Source: a virus. From it: DNA of 21,307 nt. Position 1 is the stretch's first letter. Each line of letters starts with the position of its first letter. The translations under genes and the position numbers were made by a program. The stretch is from the IMG/VR virus record IMGVR_UViG_3300044678_001478, positions 1 to 21,307 of that record; one strand, 5' to 3'. This document shows, one piece after another, positions 15,749 to 20,546 of this stretch. The notes under the pieces are model-generated. The model ran no database searches. It was not told where the DNA came from and worked only from the letters and a program-made list of their open reading frames with translations.

Positions 15749-16003
15749 ATGAATACGCGCATTATTTTTCAAAACAACGCAGGCGGCGTTGTCATCATTA
15801 TTCCGTCACCAGAAGCCCTCAATAAATACGGGATCGAGGCCATCGCGCAGAAGGATGTGCCGGCGGGCAAGCCTTACAAGATCGTCGATGTCGCCGACAT
15901 TCCAACCGACCGCACCTTCCGCGCGGCATGGGAAGTTGATGTCGCCACCCTCACCGACGGCGTTGGCGCAGAGAGCAACGAATTCCCGCAGGAGGCTATG
16001 TGA
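15749..16003 (+). CDS. Small conserved protein downstream of tail fibre
   Basis: This 84-residue protein starts at ATG 15749 behind AAGGAG. It begins MNTRIIFQNNAGGVVIIIPS and has AIAQKDVPAGKPYKIVDVAD followed by IPTDRTFRAAWEVD. This pattern (IIFQN...G.V.II.P, KDVPAG.PYKIV, DIP.DRTFR.AWE) recurs in small proteins encoded just after tail fibres. The role is unknown; a fibre-assembly or accessory role is inferred from position. It overlaps the next gene at ATGTGA. Confidence 0.75.
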   Translation: MNTRIIFQNNAGGVVIIIPSPEALNKYGIEAIAQKDVPAGKPYKIVDVADIPTDRTFRAAWEVDVATLTDGVGAESNEFPQEAM

Positions 16004-16296
16004 TTACGATCAATCAAAATAGAGCGGCACTACATACCCGAGCCACCGCCAAAGTCGCCCGCGCCGCCGCCGTCGCCGCGATCGCCGTCACGGTGGGCGA
16101 CAAGACGTTCGACGGCGACGAGCAAAGCCAGACCCGCATGGCCCGCGCCATCCTCGGCCTGCGCGCCGCCGGCGTGCCGACCATCGTCTGGACGCTGGCC
16201 GACAACACCGTGACGCCGGTGACCGAAGCCGAGCTGACTCAGGCGCTGATCCTTGCTGGACAAGCGCAGGCCGCGCTGTGGCCGCTCAACGTGTGA
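16000..16296 (+). CDS. DUF4376-like fibre-associated protein
   Basis: This 98-residue protein starts with GTG at 16000, preceded by a very strong AGGAGG and overlapping the previous stop. After a helical Ala-rich N-terminus it reads VGDKTFDGDEQSQTRMARAI, then VWTLADNTVTPVTEAELTQA, the recognisable DUF4376 pattern (FDGDE.SQ.RM..A, W...DN....T...L). Such domains occur at the end of tail fibre or fibre-assembly operons. The molecular function is not known. The stop overlaps the next ATG (TGATG). Confidence 0.8.
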   Translation: MITINQNRAALHTRATAKVARAAAVAAIAVTVGDKTFDGDEQSQTRMARAILGLRAAGVPTIVWTLADNTVTPVTEAELTQALILAGQAQAALWPLNV

Positions 16297-16580
16297 TGTA
16301 CGAGTACTTCCACAACCTGTTCCTCGCCGTGGATCAACTGTGCAACACGATCATCGGCGGTGATCCCGACGAGACATTTTCATCGCGGGTGGGGAAGTGC
16401 CTGCGCGGGGATCATGGAGTGCTCATCAGCATCTTGGCGTACCCGCTGGCGGTGGTCATCAACCTGCTGTTCATCTGGCAGGGCTGGAAGATGGATCACT
16501 GCCAGCAGTGCATCGAGGATGACGAAGGGCAACGAGAGCTGGTTTTGAATACCCACTTGAAAGGACAGAATGGTGCCTGA
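16296..16580 (+). CDS. Small membrane protein at start of lysis cassette
   Basis: This 94-residue protein starts MYEYFHNLFLAVDQLCNTII, followed by GGDPDETFSSRVGKCLRG and one strong hydrophobic segment (VLISILAYPLAVVINLLFIW, residues about 47-66). The C-terminal tail is charged (CIEDDEGQRELV). I recall similar single-spanning proteins upstream of holins in proteobacterial phages. It could be a holin, antiholin or pinholin-type partner of the next protein, but a specific role is not shown. Overlaps on both sides (four bases before, eleven after) tie it to the lysis genes. Confidence 0.7.
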   Translation: MYEYFHNLFLAVDQLCNTIIGGDPDETFSSRVGKCLRGDHGVLISILAYPLAVVINLLFIWQGWKMDHCQQCIEDDEGQRELVLNTHLKGQNGA

Positions 16581-16890
16581 AAAAATCGTCCAAGCCGCCA
16601 CCGAATGGCGCGAGGCCATCGCACAGGCGCTTCTGTTCGGCCTGATCGGCACGCTGACTGGCCTTGGCCAGCTTCTGGCCAGCAAGGAAATCCTGACGCG
16701 GCGCATTGTGATCGGCCGCTGCCTCTCCACAGCAGGCATCGCCATGGCGGCGGGCGTGGTACTGCTGGCTTTCCCTGGCGTGCCGCCGATCGCGCAGATC
16801 GGCGTGGCGGCCGCTCTCGCCAGCCTGGGAACCTCGGGCCTGGAGCGCGTCATCCAGCGCGCACTCGGCATCGGCCGGGCGGGGGGCTGA
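16570..16890 (+). CDS. Holin-like protein (LydA-type family likely)
   Basis: This 106-residue protein has three hydrophobic segments: ALLFGLIGTLTGLGQLLA, LSTAGIAMAAGVVLLAF and IGVAAALASLG, with an amphipathic N-terminal helix and a short basic tail (ERVIQRALGIGR). Size, number of segments and position directly before an endolysin and spanins fit a class I holin; the general look matches the LydA-type holin group. It should form membrane lesions that release the endolysin, which has no visible signal peptide. AAGGACA precedes ATG 16570. Confidence 0.72.
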   Translation: MVPEKIVQAATEWREAIAQALLFGLIGTLTGLGQLLASKEILTRRIVIGRCLSTAGIAMAAGVVLLAFPGVPPIAQIGVAAALASLGTSGLERVIQRALGIGRAGG

Positions 16891-16893
16891 GCG

Positions 16894-17010
16894 ATGAATA
16901 CCGTCGTCATCCTCGCGCTGATTCTTCCCGTTGTGCTGATCGCCGTCGGTGGCTGGGCGATGTTTTGCGGGCACCGACATGACCGCGACAATCGAAAGGA
17001 GAAACCATGA
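16894..17010 (+). CDS. 38-residue single-spanning membrane peptide in lysis cassette
   Basis: An ORF of 38 codons starts at ATG 16894, three bases after the holin-like gene, and its stop overlaps the endolysin start as ATGA. It reads as a hydrophobic helix (VVILALILPVVLIAVGGWAM) followed by a short, strongly charged tail (HRHDRDNRKEKP). Coupling on both sides supports expression. It may be a holin partner, antiholin or pinholin-like peptide; alternatively it only serves to carry ribosomes to the endolysin start, whose AAAGGAG lies within it. Confidence 0.6.
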   Translation: MNTVVILALILPVVLIAVGGWAMFCGHRHDRDNRKEKP

Positions 17011-17489
17011 TGATCGATCCGCAATGGCTCGCCATCGCCCGCCCGTTGGTCGGGCTGCATGAAATACACGGCCCGGACCACGCGCCGGAGATCCTCGACA
17101 TGTGGCGCGCGATCAAGCGCAGCGGCATCCAGTCGGACGAGGTGCCGTGGTGCGCGGCGTTCGTCGGTGCCTGTCTGGAACGCGCCGGCATCCGCAGCAG
17201 CCGCTTCGAGTCGGCGGCGAGCTATCTCACTTGGGGCGTGCGGCTCGACGGGCCGCAGCATGGCTGCATCGTAGTGTTCAGCCGCGAGGGCGGCGGCCAT
17301 GTCGGGTTCGTGGTCGGCATGGACGCGGCGGGCAAACTGCTGGTGCTGGGCGGCAACCAGGGCGACAGCGTGAGCGTGAAGGCGTTTCCGCAGGATCGCG
17401 TGACCGGCTACCGTTGGCCGGTGGATGTGCCGATTCTGTCGCATGTGCTGCAAATCGGCACGGCGGAAACCAGTGCGAGCGAGGCGTGA
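17007..17489 (+). CDS. Endolysin, CHAP-like amidase/peptidase (TIGR02594-type)
   Basis: This 160-residue protein should degrade peptidoglycan at lysis. It starts MMIDPQWLAIARPLVGLHEI, the common opening of TIGR02594-type proteins, followed by VPWCAAFVGACLERAG with candidate nucleophile Cys49, GGGHVGFVVGMD with candidate His98, and VLGGNQGDSVSV with Asn117 as a possible third residue. No signal peptide is visible, so export would depend on the holin. AAAGGAG precedes the start. Length is normal for a single-domain endolysin without a cell-wall-binding module, as usual in phages of Gram-negative hosts. Confidence 0.87.
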   Translation: MMIDPQWLAIARPLVGLHEIHGPDHAPEILDMWRAIKRSGIQSDEVPWCAAFVGACLERAGIRSSRFESAASYLTWGVRLDGPQHGCIVVFSREGGGHVGFVVGMDAAGKLLVLGGNQGDSVSVKAFPQDRVTGYRWPVDVPILSHVLQIGTAETSASEA

Positions 17490-17490
17490 T

Positions 17491-17844
17491 ATGAATCCGA
17501 CCATCCTGCTCGCGATCCTGCTCGCTATCTCCGTCGCCGGTAACGCCTGGCTGTTTCACGACCGCGACAAGCAGATCGCCGTCAGCGCCAAGACCGAGCA
17601 ATTGGCCAAGGATACTCAGGCCGCCGCGGAGGCCTGCACGGCCGGCGTGACCGATCTCGAAACCGCCGGCAAGCGCCGCCATGCCGACCTGGTGGCCAAG
17701 CTCGCCGCGCAATCGGGCGAAGTGTCGGCGCTGAAGGGCGCTGCGATCGGCGCGCTCAACGCCAAGCCGACCGATCCCGCCGACTTGTGCAAGAGCATCG
17801 AACTCTACCTGCGCGGCGAAATACGCAAGGAAAGGGGAAGGTGA
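17491..17844 (+). CDS. i-spanin (Rz-like)
   Basis: This 117-residue protein has an N-terminal anchor (ILLAILLAISVAGNAWLF) followed by a charged periplasmic helical region (DRDKQIAVSAKTEQLAKDTQ and beyond), the usual form of an inner-membrane spanin. With Rz1 it should fuse inner and outer membranes in the last lysis step. It starts one base after the endolysin stop. Its TGA shares a base with the next ATG (TGATG), so Rz1 follows it rather than being embedded as in lambda. Confidence 0.82.
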   Translation: MNPTILLAILLAISVAGNAWLFHDRDKQIAVSAKTEQLAKDTQAAAEACTAGVTDLETAGKRRHADLVAKLAAQSGEVSALKGAAIGALNAKPTDPADLCKSIELYLRGEIRKERGR

Positions 17845-18113
17845 TGCGCGCACATAAATCAATGTGTCTGGCGGCGCTGTCCGCGATCGCGCTGGCCGGA
17901 TGCGCTGGCACAGCTACCGCGCCTGGTACGGTCAAGGTCGCCGTGGCCACCGCGTGCGATGCACCGGTGCCCGCCAAGCCGGTATTCCCGGCCGACACGC
18001 TTACGGGCGACGAGGACATCTTCACCTTGGGCAAAACGCTGTGGGCCGACCGCAAGGCGCGGCAGGCTTACGAGTTGGAGATACGCACGGCGCTGGAGGG
18101 TTGTGTGAAATGA
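17844..18113 (+). CDS. o-spanin lipoprotein (Rz1-like)
   Basis: This 89-residue protein has a lipoprotein signal (CLAALSAIALAGC, lipobox LAGC with Cys20 as the lipidated residue). The mature part contains a short Pro-containing stretch (CDAPVPAKPVFPADTL) and a helical C-terminus (ADRKARQAYELEIRTALEGC). Position directly after Rz and coupling at TGATG support an outer-membrane spanin. At about 70 mature residues it is longer than lambda Rz1. An in-frame GTG at 17841 is a less likely alternative start. Confidence 0.8.
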   Translation: MRAHKSMCLAALSAIALAGCAGTATAPGTVKVAVATACDAPVPAKPVFPADTLTGDEDIFTLGKTLWADRKARQAYELEIRTALEGCVK

Positions 18114-18126
18114 GATCCGGAATATT

Positions 18127-18146
18127 GCGCTGCCGATCGGCAGCGC
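18127..18146. repeat. 20-bp perfect palindrome with central GATC
   Basis: GCGCTGCC (18127-18134) and GGCAGCGC (18139-18146) flank GATC; the whole 20 bases are self-complementary. It follows the Rz1 stop without a T-run. It may be an mRNA 3'-end stem, or a protein-binding site whose central adenines could be methylated. Confidence 0.75.
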
Positions 18147-18180
18147 TTCGACGGCGGCGTCGATAAAAGAGTAGGCGACC

Positions 18181-18301
18181 GGCAGGGTGTGTCACCACCC
18201 CGCCGGCCGCCGCAACCCACAGGCATGCACCTGTGAGCCTTGGCCAAGGCCTACCCACCACGCGCGTGGCGGGCCGAAGCCTACCAGATTCGAGGGCTCA
18301 C
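18181..18301 (+). promoter_or_regulatory. Highly structured leader upstream of the methyltransferase gene
   Basis: Several stems can be drawn in 120 bases ending at the ATG. GGC-A-GGGTG (18181-18189) pairs with CACCC-C-GCC (18196-18204). CACAGG pairs with CCTGTG around 18218-18235. GTGAGCC (18233-18239) pairs with GGCTCAC (18295-18301), closing a domain that contains AGGC/GCCT (247-250 with 279-282 of the 18 kb block) and the hairpin CCC-A-CCACG / CGTGG-C-GGG (18254-18273). The closing stem covers part of the GAGGG that would serve as ribosome binding site. A cis-acting RNA or autoregulatory site is inferred; I do not recognise a known riboswitch class. Confidence 0.45.
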
Positions 18302-18302
18302 C

Positions 18303-19094
18303 ATGTCTGCACCCATCATTCCCTGGCTCGGCGGCAAGCGCCGCCTGGCCGATCGCCTCATTCCACTCTTCCCGCCCCATGAGTGCTACGTCGAGTTGTT
18401 CTGCGGCGGCGCCGCGCTCTATTTCCTGCGCCCGGTGCCGGCATCGGTCGAGATCCTCAACGACGTCAACGGCGAGCTGATCAACCTCTATCGCGTGGTG
18501 CAGCACCACCTCGAAGAGTTCGTCCGCCAGTTCAAGTGGGCGCTGACCAGTCGCCAGGTGTTCAAGTGGCTGCAGGACACCAAGCCCGAGACGCTCACCG
18601 ACATCCAGCGCGCCGCGCGCTTCTACTACCTGCAGCACCACGCCTTCGGTGGTCGCGTCGAAAGCCAGTCCTTCGGCACCTCCACCACGGTGCCAGCGAT
18701 CAACCTGCTGCGTATCGAGGAGAGCCTCTCGGCCGCACACCTGCGCCTGGCCAACGGCACCACCGTCGAGAACCTGCCCTGGCTGGATTGCCTGACACGC
18801 TACGATCGCGCGCACACCTTCTTCTACGCCGACCCGCCCTACTGGCAGACCGAGGGCTATGGCGTGCCGTTTCCCTTCAGCGAATACCAGGCGCTGGCCA
18901 GCGCCATGCGCACCATCAAGGGCCGCATGATGGTCAGCATCAACGACCACCCGCAGATCCGCGAGGCCTTCGAGGGCCTTGTGATGCACGATCTGGAGAT
19001 CACCTACTCGGTCGGTACCGCCGACTCGCACCGCGCCAGCCGCGAGCTGGTGATCACCAACTGGGAGATCTCGGACCTGGGGCAATTATTTTGA
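18303..19094 (+). CDS. D12-class DNA N6-adenine methyltransferase
   Basis: This 263-residue protein transfers methyl from S-adenosylmethionine to adenine in DNA. Motifs appear in D12/Dam order: PWLGGKRRLADRLIPLFP (motif X, residues 7-24), YVELFCGGAALYF (motif I, SAM binding), NDVNGELINLY, and FFYADPPYW with catalytic DPPY (motif IV). The C-terminal RELVITNWE is also usual. It starts at ATG 18303; an in-frame upstream extension to 18240 begins with TTG inside the structured leader and is unlikely. There is no restriction enzyme gene next to it, so it is an orphan phage methylase, probably protecting phage DNA from host restriction or influencing regulation. GATC is the most common target of this class but the specificity cannot be read directly. 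Confidence 0.92.
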   Translation: MSAPIIPWLGGKRRLADRLIPLFPPHECYVELFCGGAALYFLRPVPASVEILNDVNGELINLYRVVQHHLEEFVRQFKWALTSRQVFKWLQDTKPETLTDIQRAARFYYLQHHAFGGRVESQSFGTSTTVPAINLLRIEESLSAAHLRLANGTTVENLPWLDCLTRYDRAHTFFYADPPYWQTEGYGVPFPFSEYQALASAMRTIKGRMMVSINDHPQIREAFEGLVMHDLEITYSVGTADSHRASRELVITNWEISDLGQLF

Positions 19095-19164
19095 CTGGAA
19101 CCGCTTGACTTGTGCCGGCACCAGAGCGTTACTGCCGACGTCGCCAACGCGCCCGGAGCCCACC

Positions 19165-19335
19165 ATGGACCAGACCCTGCAGCAGATCGCCAAAACCGCC
19201 CTCGATATCGATACCCTGGAGACGCAGCGCTCTGACCGTCTGGACTTCCACGACGTGGCCGTCTGGCGCCTCAAGGCGGCCCTGGAAGCGGCCTACCAGG
19301 CTGGCCAGCAGGCGGCTGCCGGGAGTCGGTCATGA
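19165..19335 (+). CDS. DUF6900-like small protein
   Basis: This 56-residue protein starts at ATG 19165 after a modest GGAG. It reads MDQTLQQIAKTALDIDTLET, then QRSDRLDFHDVAVWRLKAAL, and ends in a short Ala/Gln tail. The pattern (IA...L.IDTLET..SD.LDFH.VAVW....AL..AY.AG) is the DUF6900 small-protein pattern seen in phages, plasmids and integrative elements. The function is unknown. It overlaps the next start by four bases (ATGA), and it belongs to the accessory block between methylase and integrase. Confidence 0.75.
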   Translation: MDQTLQQIAKTALDIDTLETQRSDRLDFHDVAVWRLKAALEAAYQAGQQAAAGSRS

Positions 19336-19910
19336 GCCAATACACCAGCGGGGAATTCACGGTGGACCAGATCGGATTCATCCAGATCGCCGACGTCGAG
19401 GTCCTGGCCGCCGTTGCGCGCGGCGAGATCGACCTCAACCAAATCGCCCGCGAGGAGCTGGCCAGCCGGGGGATGAGCGATCAGGGACGGTGGGTGGGGT
19501 TTGATGCTGCAAAAAAATTCTCGAAAGGACTTGACTTGTTCGCAAACGCGAACTATGATCTAATCATAGTGAATCGCAACCGGCGGTTCCTACTCCAGGA
19601 GAACACCATGAACACACAACTTCAAGCCTTCGCAGTCGCCACCAACAACGAGCTGTTCGATGTCGACTACAACGGCGGCGAGTGGATGATCGAAGCGGTC
19701 GAAACGCACGAGACGATCGACCAGTTCGTGCAATCTTCAAACGGCTACAACGAGTGCACCCGCGAGAAGTTCGGCGAGATCGCCGGCTTCAAATTCGTGG
19801 CCTTCAGTCAAGTTCAGCCGCGCAAGGGCGATCAGCGCCGCCAGCTCTCGGTGATCGACTTCGGTGATGTACGCTACGCGCTCAATTGCGATCTGACCGA
19901 CTTCACATGA
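19332..19910 (+). CDS. Conserved accessory protein, possibly fused in frame to the downstream gene
   Basis: From ATG 19332 the first 60 residues (SQYTSGEFTVDQIGFIQIAD, then EVLAAVARGEIDLNQIA and GRWVGFDAA) match a short protein family common in mobile elements, which usually ends soon after the WVGF block. Here the frame has no stop: it passes through a poly-A tract, the strong promoter at 19531-19559 and the ribosome binding site at 19597, and continues in frame through the gene at 19608, giving a 192-residue ORF. The natural stop may have been lost by a deletion or recombination joining two units. Whether the full fusion is made cannot be told. The N-terminal 60 residues are confidently coding; the linker residues (about 62-92) do not look like a conserved domain. 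Confidence 0.55.
   Translation: MSQYTSGEFTVDQIGFIQIADVEVLAAVARGEIDLNQIAREELASRGMSDQGRWVGFDAAKKFSKGLDLFANANYDLIIVNRNRRFLLQENTMNTQLQAFAVATNNELFDVDYNGGEWMIEAVETHETIDQFVQSSNGYNECTREKFGEIAGFKFVAFSQVQPRKGDQRRQLSVIDFGDVRYALNCDLTDFT
19531..19569 (+). promoter_or_regulatory. Strong sigma-70 promoter with two palindromic operators
   Basis: TTGACT (19531-19536) and TATGAT (19554-19559) are separated by exactly 17 bases. The palindrome GTTCGCAAACGCGAAC (19538-19553) fills the spacer. A second palindrome, CTATGATCTAATCATAG (19553-19569), covers the -10 box and the start region. This is the layout of a repressed promoter driving the 19608 gene and the HTH gene behind it. The HTH protein encoded downstream is the natural candidate to bind one or both sites. 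Confidence 0.85.
19608..19910 (+). CDS. Unrecognised 100-residue acidic protein; anti-CRISPR candidate
   Basis: ATG 19608 follows AGGAG (19597-19601) and lies about 40 bases after the expected transcription start of the strong promoter, so this start is likely used even though the frame is open upstream. The protein begins MNTQLQAFAVATNNELFDVD and contains NGGEWMIEAVETHETIDQF, YNECTREKFGEIAGFKFVAF and VIDFGDVRYALNCDLTDF. It has 16 acidic against 8 Lys/Arg residues, no membrane segment and no motif I know. It is followed, with a four-base overlap (ATGA), by an Aca2-like HTH gene. Small, acidic, family-less proteins directly before an aca gene are typical anti-CRISPRs, so this is a candidate by association; activity and CRISPR type are unknown. 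Alternatives are another anti-defence protein or an unrelated early protein. Confidence 0.75.
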   Translation: MNTQLQAFAVATNNELFDVDYNGGEWMIEAVETHETIDQFVQSSNGYNECTREKFGEIAGFKFVAFSQVQPRKGDQRRQLSVIDFGDVRYALNCDLTDFT

Positions 19911-20365
19911 CCCCTGCCACCCTGCAGGCGCTGCGGCGCCTGCTCTTCTTCACTGTCGAGGAGGCCGCTGCGATGATCGGCGGTGTTTCGCCTCGCTCGT
20001 GGCAATTCTGGGAGCGTGGCGAACGGACCATTCCGGCCGATGTGATCGAAACCGTCCAGCGCCTGCTGGCCTGGCGTGCCCAGGCGCTGGCTACGGCTCA
20101 AAACGCCATGGCCGAGATTCAGGCCCAGCACGGCCCGGCTGAGGGTATTCGGCTGGTGTGGTACCAGTCCGCCGACGATTGGGCCACGGTGCCAGGATTT
20201 GATCCGCTGCTGTGGCGTCCGCATTGCTCGGTAGCCGCTGACCTGGCCGCGAATCATGGCGCGGAGCTGGTGGCGTTCGATGGTCCGGCCTACGCGGCCT
20301 GGCTCGGGAAGCGCAAGGACTCTGAGTCGATGCGGGGTGCGTGGGCGGCGAATTCTTGTCAGTAA
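19907..20365 (+). CDS. Aca2-like HTH transcriptional regulator (DUF1870-like)
   Basis: This 152-residue protein has an N-terminal helix-turn-helix: LQALRRLLFFTVEEAAAMIG (residues 6-25) then VSPRSWQFWERGERTIPADV (27-46), where the VSxRSWQxWE recognition-helix pattern matches the Aca2 family as I remember it. The C-terminal dimerisation region also fits: RLVWYQSADDW, then WRPHCSVAADLAANHGAELV, matching the Aca2 order (RLxxY...D, WR...SVAA, HA.L). Aca proteins repress their own acr-aca operon by binding inverted repeats at its promoter, and two such repeats exist at 19538-19569. The last 25 residues extend beyond the usual Aca2 length. The stop codon lies inside the first att arm-like repeat. 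A general DUF1870/YdiL-type regulator is the alternative. Confidence 0.82.
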   Translation: MTPATLQALRRLLFFTVEEAAAMIGGVSPRSWQFWERGERTIPADVIETVQRLLAWRAQALATAQNAMAEIQAQHGPAEGIRLVWYQSADDWATVPGFDPLLWRPHCSVAADLAANHGAELVAFDGPAYAAWLGKRKDSESMRGAWAANSCQ

Positions 20366-20368
20366 TTC
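20357..20368 (+). repeat. att-flanking 12-bp motif, copy 1
   Basis: TGTCAGTAATTC; it contains the stop codon of the Aca2-like gene (TAA at 20363-20365). Candidate arm-type integrase site on the left of the tRNA-like core. Confidence 0.75.
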
Positions 20369-20394
20369 CAACGAGAACGGCGCAACCACGCGGG

Positions 20395-20400
20395 TATAAT
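20395..20400 (+). promoter_or_regulatory. Perfect -10 hexamer before the tRNA-like sequence
   Basis: TATAAT at 20395-20400, preceded by GGG rather than an extended -10 TG, lies 35 bases before the tRNA-like 5' end. No good -35 is seen at 16-18 bases, so the promoter call is tentative. Confidence 0.35.
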
Positions 20401-20408
20401 AGCTGCCT

Positions 20409-20420
20409 GAATTACTGACA
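20409..20420 (-). repeat. att-flanking 12-bp motif, copy 2 (inverted)
   Basis: GAATTACTGACA, reverse complement of copy 1. It is part of the 16-mer CTGAATTACTGACAGA (20407-20422), which recurs exactly at 20549-20564. Confidence 0.75.
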
Positions 20421-20435
20421 GAATATAACTAAGTC

Positions 20436-20507
20436 GCTGTTTTGTCGGGTTTTGGCGTCTGCTTCGTAATCAGTAGGTCGCCAGTTCGATTCCGGCCAAC
20501 AGCACCA
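20436..20507 (+). tRNA. tRNA-Thr(CGT)-like sequence with degenerate D-arm; probable att core
   Basis: A 72-base tRNA shape can be drawn: acceptor GCTGTTT (20436-20442) with CAACAGC (20497-20503, six of seven pairs), discriminator A, then encoded CCA (20505-20507). The T-arm has stems GCCAG/CCGGC around TTCGATT (one mismatch), the variable loop is five bases, and the anticodon loop is TTCGTAA (anticodon CGT, Thr) on a weak stem with end mismatches. The D-arm is reduced to about 15 bases without a recognisable AGCTCAG...GGTAGAGC region. The 3' half, from the anticodon loop on, is tRNA-like enough to act as the identity segment for integration into a host tRNA-Thr gene. A working tRNA is doubtful; a decayed or phage-carried tRNA fragment is more likely. 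Confidence 0.5.
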
Positions 20508-20515
20508 ATACTTCA

Positions 20516-20546
20516 ACGGGTTAGCATTGCGCTAGCCCGTTTTTTT
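20516..20546 (+). terminator. Rho-independent terminator after the tRNA-like sequence
   Basis: ACGGGTTAGC (20516-20525) pairs with GCTAGCCCGT (20531-20540) across ATTGC, with one G-T wobble, followed by seven T (20540-20546). It works on the plus strand only; on the minus strand no T-run follows. It would end both the tRNA-like transcript and the acr-type operon, and shields the convergent integrase gene. The integrase stop codon (20532-20534) lies within the stem-loop. Confidence 0.88.

Noticed and set aside
18240-18302. Upstream TTG start for the methyltransferase
   Set aside because: It lies inside the structured leader and adds residues before the conserved PWLGGK motif that family members lack.
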